From NCBI RefSeq assembly GCF_022829385.1, contig NZ_JAKSXX010000190.1, forward strand, positions 1-64,000: a stretch of 64,000 nucleotides of DNA. The letters run 5' to 3'. Positions 42,894-51,761 of the stretch are shown one piece after another. The notes below the pieces were generated by a model. That model saw only the letters and a list, made by a program, of their open reading frames with translations, was not told where the DNA came from and did not search any database. The stretch is from Methylobacterium sp. J-070. Its GTDB lineage: Bacteria > Pseudomonadota > Alphaproteobacteria > Rhizobiales > Beijerinckiaceae. How positions within the stretch are numbered: position 1 is the first letter of the stretch; every line of letters starts with the position of its first letter. Made by a program: the position numbers and the translations under genes.

Positions 42894-43697
42894 TCACGGC
42901 TTGCCGCGTCCGCCGATGAACGCCTGCACCGCATCCCGATGCTCGGGCGTGGCGGTGATGACCGCGTAATGCGACGAGATCAGATCGAGATTGGTGCGCA
43001 GGTCGTTGCGCATGCCCTGATAGACCGCGCGCTTGATCAGGCTCAGCGTGAGCGGCGGCGCCTTCGCGATCCGGCGGGCTAGCGCCTCGACCGCCGGCAT
43101 CAGGGCCGCGTCGTCGTGGACGCCGTTGACGAGACCGATCCGCAGGGCCTCCTCCGCATCGACGAAGTCGCCGGTGAAGAACAGCTCCAGCGCCTTCGCG
43201 GTGCCGACGAGGCGGGGCAGGAAGTGGGCGCCCCCGGCCCCGGGCACCAGCCCGACCCGGACGTAGGTCTCGGCGAAGCGGGCACTGCGCGCGGCGTAGC
43301 GCAGGTCGCACATCAGCGCGAGGTCGAGCCCAGCCCCCGTGGCCACGCCGTTCAGCGCCGCGATGACCGGCTTGTCGAGATCCTCGAGCGCCAGCGGGAT
43401 GCGCTGGATCCGCCCGTGGAGTTCCTCCTTGCGCCGCGCCGGCGGCTGGTCGAGGCGCTCGCCCATCTCGACGATGTCGCCGCCGCTGCAGAAGGCCGGG
43501 CCCGCGCCGGTCACGACGACGACGCGGACCGCCTCGTCCGTGCGGCAGCGCTGGAGCGCCGCCGTCCAGGCCTCGATCATCGGGAAGGTGAAGGCGTTCT
43601 TCCGCTCGGGCCGGTTCAGCGTGATGGTCGCCACGCCCTCCGCGACGGAGAACAGCAGGTCCTCCCCCGCACCGCGGGTCTCGGCCTCAAGCGTCAT
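42894..43697 (-). CDS. Enoyl-CoA hydratase/isomerase family protein
   Basis: 267 aa crotonase-fold enzyme. GVATITLNRPERKNAFTF opens the domain. The first oxyanion-hole segment is GPAFCSGGDIVEMG; the second is VATGAGLDLALMCDLRYAAR. GAGGAHFLPRLVG follows, with no Glu at the usual hydratase position (GAGGAHF instead of GGxxxL with Glu), so the exact reaction is uncertain. ACCCGAGGAGACC precedes the start. It is coupled to the CoA-transferase gene by ATGA overlap. It probably acts on enoyl-CoA thioesters made by the two upstream dehydrogenases. Confidence 0.9.
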   Translation of the reverse strand: MTLEAETRGAGEDLLFSVAEGVATITLNRPERKNAFTFPMIEAWTAALQRCRTDEAVRVVVVTGAGPAFCSGGDIVEMGERLDQPPARRKEELHGRIQRIPLALEDLDKPVIAALNGVATGAGLDLALMCDLRYAARSARFAETYVRVGLVPGAGGAHFLPRLVGTAKALELFFTGDFVDAEEALRIGLVNGVHDDAALMPAVEALARRIAKAPPLTLSLIKRAVYQGMRNDLRTNLDLISSHYAVITATPEHRDAVQAFIGGRGKP

Positions 43698-44953
43698 CGG
43701 GCGGTCTCCTCGGGTTGCGTGGAGGGGTCCGGCGCGGCCCCCTCCCGGGTGAGGGCGGCGATCTCGACCGGATCGAGGCCCGCCTCCTCCAGCACCTCGG
43801 CGGTGTGCTCGCCGAGCCTGGGGGCGTGGCGGCGGATCGCGAAGCGGCTGCCGCTGAACGAGACCGGCCGGCGCATGGTGCGGTAGCGTCCCTCGCTCGG
43901 ATGCTCGGCGGTGCCGAAGAAGCCCACGGCCTTCAGGTGCGCATCCTCGGGCAGGTCCTCCAGCTCGAGGACCGGCATGCACGGGATGCTCACCGAGTCG
44001 CAGAACGCCACCCACTCGGCCGTGGTCCTGCGCGGCGCCTCCTCCTCCACCAGCGCGTACAGGACCGCGATGTTCTCCACCCGCACGGCGAGCGGCGTGA
44101 AGCGCGGGTCGTCCACGAACTCGAGCCGACCGGTGTGGATGAAGAAGTCGCGCCAGTTCCGGTCGGAGTAGGGCAGGATGCAGGCGTAGCCGTCGCGGGT
44201 GCGGTAGGGCTTGCGCTTCGGGCTGAGCACCCGGTTGAACCCCGGAGGCCCCAGCGGCGGATCGAAGGCGTAGCCGACCATGTGCTCGACGAAGTTGAAC
44301 TCGACCATCGTCTCGAACATCGGCACCTCGACCGCCTGCCCGCCGCCGCCGGCCCGGCGCTCGTAGAGCGCGGCCAGGATCGCGCAGGCGATGGCCTGGC
44401 CGGCGATCTTGTCGCAGAGCACGGTGGGCAGGTAACCGGGCTGGCCGGTGGCGGCGGCCTGGAGGGCGGCGAGGCCGGAGCCCGCCTGGATCAGGTCGTC
44501 GTAGGCTGCCTTGTGGGCGTAGGGGCCCTCGGCCCCGAACCCGTAGGCGCCGCAGAAGATGATCTCGGGCTTGAGCGCGCGGACCCGCTCGTAGCCGTAG
44601 CCCAGGCGCAGGATCGCGTCGGGCCGCATCGAGTGCACGAAGACGTCGGCCGTGGCGATCAGCCGGTCGAGGGCGGCGCGCGCGGCGGTCCGCTTCAGGT
44701 CGAGCCGGACGCTGCGCTTGTTGCGGTTGAGGTGCAGGAAGTTGCCGCCCATCCCGGCGCCCCGGGCGGGCCGATAGTGGCGGAAGGAGTCGCCCTCCGG
44801 GGTCTCGATCTTGATCACGTCGGCGCCGAGATCGGCCAGGATGTGCGTGGCCGAGGGCCCCATGATCACGCTGGTGAGGTCCACGATCCGCACGCCCGCC
44901 AGGGGACCGGCCTTCGTCTCGGCGGAGTGATCCGGCACGCAACGCTCTCCCAT
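43694..44953 (-). CDS. Family III CoA-transferase (CaiB/BaiF type)
   Basis: 419 aa. LAGVRIVDLTSVIMGPSATHI opens the family fold, followed by LGADVIKIETPEGDSFRHY and LHLNRNKRSVRLDLKR. The catalytic Asp follows in CGAYGFGAEGPYAHKAAYDD. GGQAVEVPMFETMVEF completes the core. Such enzymes move CoA between a carboxylic acid and a thioester, activating the substrate of the operon. The start is one base from the end of the dehydrogenase gene, and the end overlaps the hydratase gene by four bases. The upstream open frame to 45445 is a shadow of the dehydrogenase gene. Confidence 0.92.
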   Translation of the reverse strand: MGERCVPDHSAETKAGPLAGVRIVDLTSVIMGPSATHILADLGADVIKIETPEGDSFRHYRPARGAGMGGNFLHLNRNKRSVRLDLKRTAARAALDRLIATADVFVHSMRPDAILRLGYGYERVRALKPEIIFCGAYGFGAEGPYAHKAAYDDLIQAGSGLAALQAAATGQPGYLPTVLCDKIAGQAIACAILAALYERRAGGGGQAVEVPMFETMVEFNFVEHMVGYAFDPPLGPPGFNRVLSPKRKPYRTRDGYACILPYSDRNWRDFFIHTGRLEFVDDPRFTPLAVRVENIAVLYALVEEEAPRRTTAEWVAFCDSVSIPCMPVLELEDLPEDAHLKAVGFFGTAEHPSEGRYRTMRRPVSFSGSRFAIRRHAPRLGEHTAEVLEEAGLDPVEIAALTREGAAPDPSTQPEETAR

Positions 44954-44954
44954 C

Positions 44955-46085
44955 TCAGCCCGCGCCCGCCCGCAGCCGCACCAGCATCGGCCACAGGGCC
45001 GCGCCGCCGCCGGCGCAGACCGCGCGCCCGATCCATTCCTGCCACAGGGCATCGGAGCCGAACTCGTCCCGCCAGGACCACAGGCGCCGCGTCGCGCGGT
45101 GCAGCGGGTGCTCCTGGGTGAAGCCCATCGCCCCATGGAGTTGGTGGCAGATCTCGGCGACGTGGCCGGCCGCCTCGCCGCAGCGCGCCTTGGCGATCGC
45201 GGTCGCGAGGACGAAGCGCGGGTCGCCCCAGCACGCGGCGGCGAGATCGGCCGAGGCGGTCGCCGCCGCGACGTGGCCCGCGGCCTCAGCCAGCATGTGC
45301 TGGATCGCCTGAAACTTGGCGAGCGGACGCCCGAACTGCTGCCGTTCGCGGACGTGATCGAGGGCCGAGGCGAGGCAGGTCTCCATCGCGCCGACCATCT
45401 GTTGCGCGCGCGCAAAGGCGCCGGCCGCCGCCACCGAGCCGACACCGCCCTCCACGATCCAGTCCGGCACGGTTCGCACGTCGGCGGCCGCGACGGCGCA
45501 GCCCGTCAGGTCGAGGGCGTCGCGCGGCTCGCCCGCGAGGTTGTGGCGCGTGTCGCGCACCGTGCCCGGCGCCCGGATCCGCACGAGGTGGCGGACGCCC
45601 GCGGCGTCGATCGCGTCGACGAGCAGGACCGCGACCGAACCGCCCCAGGGCACCTGCGCGGTCCGCCCGTCGAGGACGAAGCCGTCGGCCCGCTGCGTGA
45701 TCCGCACGGGGCTGCCGGCCGGGACCAGGGTGAGGGCGCCGTCCAGTGCGCCGCCGCCGGCCGCCGCCCAGAGCGCCGCGCCCACGATGGTCTCGGGGAG
45801 CGGCAGCGGGAGCGCCGCCTGCCCGCAGCGCCGGATCAGACGGGCGGCCGTACTGGCCTCCAGGCCGATCCCGTCGGCGGCCTCGGGCACCAGGGCGAGC
45901 GGCAGACCGCTGTCGGCCAGCGCCCTCCAGAGATCCGCGGGCCAGGCCGCGCCGCCCACGGCCCCGTCGCAGGCCGCCAGCACGTGCGGGGAGAGATGCT
46001 GAGCCAGCAGCCGCTCGAATTGGTCGAGGACGATGCCGGCGACCTCGTCGGCCGACCCGTCCTGCGCGTGGTCGGTCGTGTTCAT
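44955..46085 (-). CDS. Acyl-CoA dehydrogenase, second subunit
   Basis: 376 aa. The N-terminal alpha domain is poorly conserved, but the middle and C-terminal parts are clear: IVEGGVGSVAAAGAFARAQQMVGAM, SALDHVRERQQFGRPLAKFQAIQHML and ICHQLHGAMGFTQEHPLHRATRR. These are the FAD-contacting ERQQFG and QLHGAMG motifs of the family. The pairing with a second, different dehydrogenase gene that overlaps it by four bases suggests a heteromeric enzyme, as known for some steroid side-chain dehydrogenases in actinobacteria. The N-terminal Ala-rich stretch may indicate relaxed constraint. Confidence 0.88.
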   Translation of the reverse strand: MNTTDHAQDGSADEVAGIVLDQFERLLAQHLSPHVLAACDGAVGGAAWPADLWRALADSGLPLALVPEAADGIGLEASTAARLIRRCGQAALPLPLPETIVGAALWAAAGGGALDGALTLVPAGSPVRITQRADGFVLDGRTAQVPWGGSVAVLLVDAIDAAGVRHLVRIRAPGTVRDTRHNLAGEPRDALDLTGCAVAAADVRTVPDWIVEGGVGSVAAAGAFARAQQMVGAMETCLASALDHVRERQQFGRPLAKFQAIQHMLAEAAGHVAAATASADLAAACWGDPRFVLATAIAKARCGEAAGHVAEICHQLHGAMGFTQEHPLHRATRRLWSWRDEFGSDALWQEWIGRAVCAGGGAALWPMLVRLRAGAG

Positions 46086-47233
46086 CGCAAGCCCAGCCCC
46101 CGGGCGATCACGCCGCGCAGCACCTCCCGGGTGCCGCCCCGCAGGGTGAAGGACGGCGCCCGCAGGGTCACGCCGCCGAGCGCCTCGCGGAACGCCTCGC
46201 CCTGCGCGGTGAGGCTCGGCTCGACCGGCACGAGCCGCCGGGCGATCTCCGGCACCGCACGCTCGAAGCTGTTGCCGACATCCTTCACGAGCGCCGCCTC
46301 GACGCCGGGCACGATGCCTTGGTCGAGGAGCCGGGCCACCGAGGCCGACATGCCGAGAAGGGCGGTGAGCTGGGCCACCATGCGGCCGGTCTCGACCGCC
46401 TGGAAGCGGTCGGGCTCCGGCCCGATCCGGTCGACGAGCTCGACCAGCAGCCGGTAGTCCGACAGGAAGCGGTCGGGCCCCGAGCGCTCGAAGGCGAGCT
46501 CCTCCGTGACGAGTTCCCAGCCCGCCCCCTCCACGCCGACCATCATGGCGTCCGGGACGCGGTAGTCGGTGAAGAACACCTCGTTGAACTCGTGATGGCC
46601 CGACAGGTCGAGGATCGGTCGCACCGTGACCCCGGGCGCCGCCATGTCGATGATGAACTGGGTGAGGCCGCCGTGCCGGTCCGGTCCAGGCTCGCCGGTC
46701 CGCACCAGGGCGAGCAGGTAATCGACCTGATGGGCGTTCGTCGTCCAGATCTTCGAGCCGTTGATCACCCAATCGTCGCCGTCGCGCACCGCGCGGGTGC
46801 GCACGGCGGCGAGGTCCGAGCCCGAGTTCGGCTCGCTCATGCCGATGCCGAAGGCGCATTCCCCCCGGCAGATCCGCGGCAGGATCGCCCGCTTGGCCGA
46901 CTCGGTCCCGTGCCGCAGGATCTGCGGTCCGGACTGGCGGTCGGCGATCCAGTGCGCGCCGCAGGGCGCGCCGGCCGCCAGCATCTCCTCCGTGACCACG
47001 AACCGGACGAGCCCGGAGCAGGCGTGGCCGCCATAGGCTTCCGGCATGGTCAGGCCGATGAACCCGGCCGCCCCGGCGCGCCGGCTGAAGGCGGCGTCGA
47101 AGGTCGTCCACGAGGTCCGGTGCGGCACGAAGCGCGCGGCCTCCACCTCACTGTCGAGGAAGGCGCGGACGGCCGCGCGGGCCGCCTCGGCCTCGGCCGG
47201 CAGCTTTTCGGCGCTGAAGCGAAAGCTCTGCAT
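46082..47233 (-). CDS. Acyl-CoA dehydrogenase, first subunit
   Basis: 383 aa. FAD-binding features: ECAFGIGMSEPNSGSDLAAV, WVINGSKIWTTNAHQVDYLL and VTEELAFERSGPDRFLSDY. The last helical domain ends LRGGTREVLRGVIARGLGLR, the usual RGGTxEIxR motif. The N-terminal domain starts with SFRFSAEKLPAEAEAARAAVR. It is coupled to the second dehydrogenase by an ATGA overlap. Introduces a C=C into an acyl-CoA thioester. The gene follows the binding-protein gene by 46 bases. Confidence 0.93.
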   Translation of the reverse strand: MQSFRFSAEKLPAEAEAARAAVRAFLDSEVEAARFVPHRTSWTTFDAAFSRRAGAAGFIGLTMPEAYGGHACSGLVRFVVTEEMLAAGAPCGAHWIADRQSGPQILRHGTESAKRAILPRICRGECAFGIGMSEPNSGSDLAAVRTRAVRDGDDWVINGSKIWTTNAHQVDYLLALVRTGEPGPDRHGGLTQFIIDMAAPGVTVRPILDLSGHHEFNEVFFTDYRVPDAMMVGVEGAGWELVTEELAFERSGPDRFLSDYRLLVELVDRIGPEPDRFQAVETGRMVAQLTALLGMSASVARLLDQGIVPGVEAALVKDVGNSFERAVPEIARRLVPVEPSLTAQGEAFREALGGVTLRAPSFTLRGGTREVLRGVIARGLGLR

Positions 47234-47279
47234 CGATGCTCCGTGGTCTGTGGGATCGGCGGCCGCGCGCGTGGCTCGC

Positions 47280-48293
47280 TCAGCTCCCGTCGCGGTCCTT
47301 GAGCGTCGGGAAGAAGATCTCCTGCCAGTCGGTCGGCACCTTGCGCAGGAACCCCTGCGCGGCCATCGCCTTGGCGAGATTGACCATGCCTTTCGGGGCC
47401 ACCCCGTAGGCGAGGGACCCGTCGTTGAGAGTCGCCTCGACCTGCGCCTGATCGATCTGCACCTGTTCGGAGGCCAGGTAGATCGCGGCCGCCCGCTTCG
47501 GATCGCTGCGGATCAGCGCGACCGCGTCCTCGATGCCGGCGAGGATCGCCTGCGCCACCCTCGGATTGGCGTCGACGAAGCCCTGCTTGGCGTTCAGGGT
47601 CGCGGCGGTGGGGTCGCCGTCGTCGATCAAGCCGGTGGAGGTCATGATCGCATGGAGCTTGGGATCCGCCCGCAGCACCTGCGTGAACGGTGGCGTCGAG
47701 AAGTAGCCGGCGATCCCTTGCCCGGCGCGCATGGCCGCGGTGGCGTCGGGATGGGGCAGGCTCACCATCAGCGTATCCGCCTTGGCCGGGTCACCGAGCT
47801 GCCGGACCGCTGCCACGCGCAGCAGGATCGCCTGCGGCGAATTGAAGGCCGGGACCGCGACCTTGTCGCCGAAGGTGAAGTCCTTCAGCGCGGTCACGCC
47901 CGGCTTGCCGGTAAACAGCGTGTAGACGACGGAGGTGAGCGCGCACAGGCTCTTGATCTGCTGGCGGCCGCGCGTCTTGTCCCAGGCGATCAGGGCACCG
48001 GCCGCGCCGAGGGTGCCGAGTTCGACGCTGTCGGAGAGCAGCGCGTCGTTCATCGCCGTCGAGCCGCTGAAGCGGATCAGCGTGACCGATAACCCGTCGA
48101 GGCCGGCCGCCTTGGCGCGCTTGTCGAACAGGCCCTCGCTCTGCGCGATCATCACCGGCAGGTAGACGAGCCCGTATTGCAGGCCGATGCGGACCGCGTT
48201 CGTCTCGGCGCGGGTCGGTCCGCCGGACGCGGAGAGCAGCAGTAGCGCGACAGCCATGAGACGTGCGGCGACGGCCGCGAGGCGGATCAGCAT
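47280..48293 (-). CDS. Periplasmic binding protein, SsuA/TauA/THI5-like, orphan
   Basis: 337 aa. The signal peptide LIRLAAVAARLMAVALLLLS is cut near PTRAE. The mature part follows the NMT1/THI5 fold: RIGLQYGLVYLPVMIAQSEGLF, MNDALLSDSVELGTLGAAGAL, and DANPRVAQAILAGIEDAVALIRSDPK. These proteins bind sulfonates, nitrate, pyrimidines or organic acids. It heads the acyl-CoA operon, so the ligand is probably the acid that operon degrades. No ABC permease is present. The ATG at 48293 fits the spacing of GGGAGGG better than 48299. Confidence 0.87.
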   Translation of the reverse strand: MLIRLAAVAARLMAVALLLLSASGGPTRAETNAVRIGLQYGLVYLPVMIAQSEGLFDKRAKAAGLDGLSVTLIRFSGSTAMNDALLSDSVELGTLGAAGALIAWDKTRGRQQIKSLCALTSVVYTLFTGKPGVTALKDFTFGDKVAVPAFNSPQAILLRVAAVRQLGDPAKADTLMVSLPHPDATAAMRAGQGIAGYFSTPPFTQVLRADPKLHAIMTSTGLIDDGDPTAATLNAKQGFVDANPRVAQAILAGIEDAVALIRSDPKRAAAIYLASEQVQIDQAQVEATLNDGSLAYGVAPKGMVNLAKAMAAQGFLRKVPTDWQEIFFPTLKDRDGS

Positions 48294-48691
48294 CGGCATC
48301 CCTCCCGAGCGGAGCCGCCCCTGTCGCGCGGTCTCGGCACGTCCGGTCGGCATCACCGCCCGACGTTCGCCTGAGAATAGGGCAGAGCCGGGATCAGGCT
48401 TCAACTGTCATCGTGGATCTGTTGAGCAATATCACATCTGTGATGACGCGATGGACGGGCCGCGCTATACGTTCGCTGAGCGCCCCTGCGGCGACGCATC
48501 CCCAGCGGCAGCCAGCCTCGGCGGCCGGCGCTCCAGTCACGAGGATCGAGGACACGCCTTGGGATTTCCCCGCGGATGCCATGAAACCGCGACGCGTGGA
48601 CGCCTCGGGCGATCGCCGGGCTGTCCGCGGCCGCGGGGGCTACGGGGGGCGCAGACGTCGCGTTCGAAGCTGTTTGCCACCTCGTCGTACG
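48294..48691. other. Divergent intergenic region, acyl-CoA operon / IclR gene
   Basis: 398 bases without a gene. It contains the palindrome at 48431-48444. Other parts show only shadow frames. Confidence 0.5.
48431..48444. promoter_or_regulatory. Candidate IclR operator
   Basis: ATCACATCTGTGAT: arms ATCACA and TGTGAT flank two bases, a 14-bp near-perfect palindrome between the binding-protein operon and the IclR gene. The position suits the operator of the adjacent regulator. Confidence 0.5.
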
Positions 48692-49555
48692 ATGGGCCGG
48701 GATACGGGCGTGCCTGAGTCCGGCGGCTTCTCCCCTTCGGACAGGGCCGACGCGGCTTCGGGCACGGACCTCTCGGTCGGTGCCGATGCGGTCGGCCCCT
48801 CCTTGGCTTTCGTGAAGTCGGCGGGCCGCGTGCTGCAGATCCTGGAGCTGTTCGACGAGCTTCAGCGCGAGGCCCGGGTCTCGGAGATCGCCGAGCGCTT
48901 GAGCTTCCCGCAATCCTCGACCTCGATGCTCCTGAAGAGCCTCGCCCAGCTCGGGTACCTCGACTACGACGCGGCAAGCCGCACCTTCCTGCCGTCACCG
49001 CGCGTCGCGCTGCTCGGCGCGTGGCTGGACAAGGGGCCGGTGCGCGACGGTAGCCTGGTGCGCATGCTCGAGCACCTGTCCGAGCGCACGGGCGACACGG
49101 TGATCCTGGCCGCGCGCAACGCCATCTTCTCGCAGTACGTTCACGTGCTGCAGGCCCGCTCCGCGATGCGCTTCCACGTCCCGCCCGGCACGCGCCGCCT
49201 GGTGGTCTGGTCGGCGACCGGCACCGCGCTGCTGGCCGGGAACCCGGATTGCGAGATCGGTCCGCTCGTGCGCCGCACGAACGCGGAGGCTTCGCCCGAA
49301 CAGTCTCCGATCCCGATCTCGGACGTGCTGGCCAACCTCGCACGGGTGCGGCAGGCGGGCTACTTCTTCTCCCGCGGCCTCGTCACGCCGGGCGCCGGAT
49401 CGATTGCGGTGCCTCTGCCGAAACGCATCGACAAACGAGGCCGGCCCCTCGCCGTCGCGATCTCAGGCGTGCTCGCCGATGTGGAGCGGCGGGAGGCGCA
49501 GATCGTGGCGATCATCCAGGACGCGATCGCGCGATTTCTCGTCCCTGCCGATTGA
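48692..49555 (+). CDS. IclR family regulator
   Basis: 287 aa. Winged helix-turn-helix domain at about residues 40-100 (AGRVLQILELFDELQREARV, SEIAERLSFPQSSTSMLLKS, LAQLGYLDYDAASRTFLPS). An effector domain with GDTVILAARNAIFSQYVHV, RRLVVWSATGTALLAG and VRQAGYFFSRGLVTPGAGSIAVPLP follows. Divergent from the binding-protein/acyl-CoA operon, which it likely controls in response to a pathway metabolite. The start is uncertain: ATG at 48692 or GTG at 48710; neither has a strong ribosome site. Confidence 0.85.
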   Translation: MGRDTGVPESGGFSPSDRADAASGTDLSVGADAVGPSLAFVKSAGRVLQILELFDELQREARVSEIAERLSFPQSSTSMLLKSLAQLGYLDYDAASRTFLPSPRVALLGAWLDKGPVRDGSLVRMLEHLSERTGDTVILAARNAIFSQYVHVLQARSAMRFHVPPGTRRLVVWSATGTALLAGNPDCEIGPLVRRTNAEASPEQSPIPISDVLANLARVRQAGYFFSRGLVTPGAGSIAVPLPKRIDKRGRPLAVAISGVLADVERREAQIVAIIQDAIARFLVPAD

Positions 49556-50199
49556 ACCGTTTGCGCGGCTGGGTCCGACAAGCTGATCCCCGGAACAGGG
49601 CAACCCGGAGGTCGATCGCAGGTCGCGACCAGCTCGAACGGTCGTTCGGCGAGCTCGCCAGACCGGGGCGTCGGGCCACCAACGTCCGCTGTCCCGCCGG
49701 CGCCGGCTTCAAAGCCGGAATCTCAACCTGCAACCCGCACAGCGCCTTCGCCTGCAGCCGACGTGCCTATGCCCGCGTGGAAAGGTTCGTTCTCGGATCC
49801 GTCGATGGCCACCCAAGGACATAACGCCATCGGTGATCCGTCGCGGTGTCGAAGGCTCGAGGCGGTCTGAACGAATGTGCGTTGCGCATTTCGCTGGCGG
49901 CGACAGCTCGGCCGGGGCGGGCGGTTGTTATGGCGGGGCTGAACTACAGCTCGTCGGTTGCGGATCAGCCCGTTTGTGCGTGGAACCGTGGGGACGCGGG
50001 CCACCCGGTTTCAAACACTTGCGCGGGGCGCTAACAGGGCAGAACCGCAGGATGTACGTGCATGGGTGGGTCGCTGCCGCGCGCGCAGATGTCCACCATC
50101 ATCGCCCCGAGCCGGCGACATTGAGTTGTCTCAGGCTCGAGGCGTCTTGTGCCAATCGTCGCGAGGTGCGTCAGGCGGCAGCGCGTGCGCGGATCGCGG
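49556..50199. other. Non-coding stretch beside a decayed gene
   Basis: 644 bases with no credible gene. Frames here are short and low in complexity. The right end merges into the MHYT/EAL remnant. Confidence 0.45.
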
Positions 50200-50715
50200 G
50201 CCGAGCTTGCTCCGGTCGTTTCTGCGTGGCGGGGTTTTCAATGAAGGCCGCAGCAGTCGGCGCCGGCGCGCGTGCCGGGGTGGTCATCATCGCGAGTTCG
50301 AGTTCGCCGTCGTGGAGCGACGAGTAGCCCGTGCCGAAATCGTCCATGGCAATGCGCACGCCGAGAGCCTTCAACGGGCGTAGGGTCGATTGCGCCCGAG
50401 CCGGATCCCGGATGAGGGCCGTCTCGGTGATCTCGATCTCCAGCCGACGAGCGAGAGGCTGGTCAGGCCGATGTGATAGGCGCTCGGCAGACCGGGCTCG
50501 AACGCCAGCATGGCGATGAAGTGCGTGGCCCAGATGCCGGAGCCCCCGGCCAGGGTGGCAACGCTGAGCCAGATCGCGCGCATGCGCCGGGACGCTTTGC
50601 GCGCATGACGCAGCAACTCGATGCAAGCGGTCGCGGCGAGCGCGCACAGGACGGCTGCCAGCCCGACCAACCAAAAATCATGTGAGCCGGTGAAGCAGCC
50701 GACGACCTGGAGCAT
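50200..50715 (-). pseudogene. Decayed MHYT-EAL signalling protein
   Basis: The first frame (from 50715) encodes the start of an MHYT sensor: GCFTGSHDFWLVGLAAVLCA, then SGIWATHFIAMLAFEPGLPS, then LTSLSL. At about 50452 it meets, in another frame, a piece of EAL phosphodiesterase: LARRLEIEITETALIRDP and IAMDDFGTGYSSL. The rest of the MHYT domain, the GGDEF domain and most of EAL are missing. The tail after GYSSL does not belong to EAL. This is an internal deletion with a frameshift plus a second junction. Confidence 0.75.
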
Positions 50716-50809
50716 AGGTGCCCGAGCCAGCCGCGGCGCGGGGAGCGCATTCGTCGCGCCGGCGATCGGGGCGCGGTGCCTGGGACTTTATGGCATCGGC
50801 AGTGGACCC

Positions 50810-51757
50810 CTAGAGGTCGAGCGTGACGTTCACCCGGGCGCGGGAGACGCAGGGCATCATCCGGTCCTGGCGTTTGGCGACCGGCAGCACGACGTCGCGA
50901 TGGATCACGGTGCCGTCCTGGTAGCCGCACTCGCAGGAGCCGCACACGCCGATCTCGCAGGACGAGGGCATCGCGAAGCCGTGCCGGCGCAGGATCTCGA
51001 GCAGCGAGACATCCGCGGGGACGTGAACGACCGCCCCTGTCGAGGCGATCCGCGCATCGAAGGGTTCGGGCTTGTAGGTCTCGTCGGCCATCGGCGCGAA
51101 GTGCTCGACATGCACCTGCTCAGCCGGCCAGCCTCCGGCCTCCAGCGTGGCCTGCACGGCGTCGGTGAGCCTCTGGGGCCCGCAGGCATAGACATGAACG
51201 CCGGCCTCAGACGCACCGAGCGCCGCGGCGTCGAAGCGCGACCCCTCCGACGAGAACCAGCAGCGGAGCCGGTCGCCGCAGAGGGCCTGCAGCTCGGGCA
51301 GCAGCGGCGCATGCTCGGCGGAGCGCGCGCACAGATGAAGGTTGAAGTCGGCACCGCGCGCGCTGAGATACCGGGCCATGGCGGCGAGGGGCGTCACGCC
51401 GATTCCGCCGCCGATCAGGACATGGCGCCGTGCCCCGACGGCCAGACCGAAGTTGTTGCGCGGATGGGACACGTGCGCGACGGCGCCCGGGGTGAGATTG
51501 TGATGCGTCCACAGCGAGCCGCCCCGGCCCGCATCCTCGCGCTTGATCGCCAGGACATACCGGCTCCGGTCGGCCGGATCGCCGCACAGCGAGTATTGGC
51601 GCGTGCGACCATCTGGCAGACGCAGATCGACATGCGCGCCAGGCTCCCAAGCCGGCAGTTCGGGACGCTGCGGGTGGGCAAAGGTCAGGCGCACGACCTC
51701 CGGCGTCGTGGCGACGGCCTCTACGACCGTCAGCTTCATGACGATGCGGGCGGACAT
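50810..51757 (-). CDS. PDR/VanB-type oxidoreductase (FMN, NAD(P)H, 2Fe-2S)
   Basis: 315-aa reductase that passes electrons from NAD(P)H through FMN to a plant-type 2Fe-2S centre. The FMN motif is RQYSLCGDP (about residue 54). The pyridine-nucleotide domain has HVLIGGGIGVTPLAAMARY (about 112) and VYACGPQRL. The C-terminal ferredoxin domain has SCEIGVCGSCECGYQDG and MMPCVSRA, supplying four Cys. These proteins usually serve an oxygenase, but none is nearby; the neighbour is a MOSC protein 4 bases upstream. It is the last gene of the operon 50810-54145. Confidence 0.92.
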   Translation of the reverse strand: MSARIVMKLTVVEAVATTPEVVRLTFAHPQRPELPAWEPGAHVDLRLPDGRTRQYSLCGDPADRSRYVLAIKREDAGRGGSLWTHHNLTPGAVAHVSHPRNNFGLAVGARRHVLIGGGIGVTPLAAMARYLSARGADFNLHLCARSAEHAPLLPELQALCGDRLRCWFSSEGSRFDAAALGASEAGVHVYACGPQRLTDAVQATLEAGGWPAEQVHVEHFAPMADETYKPEPFDARIASTGAVVHVPADVSLLEILRRHGFAMPSSCEIGVCGSCECGYQDGTVIHRDVVLPVAKRQDRMMPCVSRARVNVTLDL

Positions 51758-51761
51758 GGCT

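Noticed and set aside
49723-50004. 93-aa minus-strand frame
   Set aside because: Low-complexity, no ribosome site, and not similar to any family I recognise; it lies in the decayed region.
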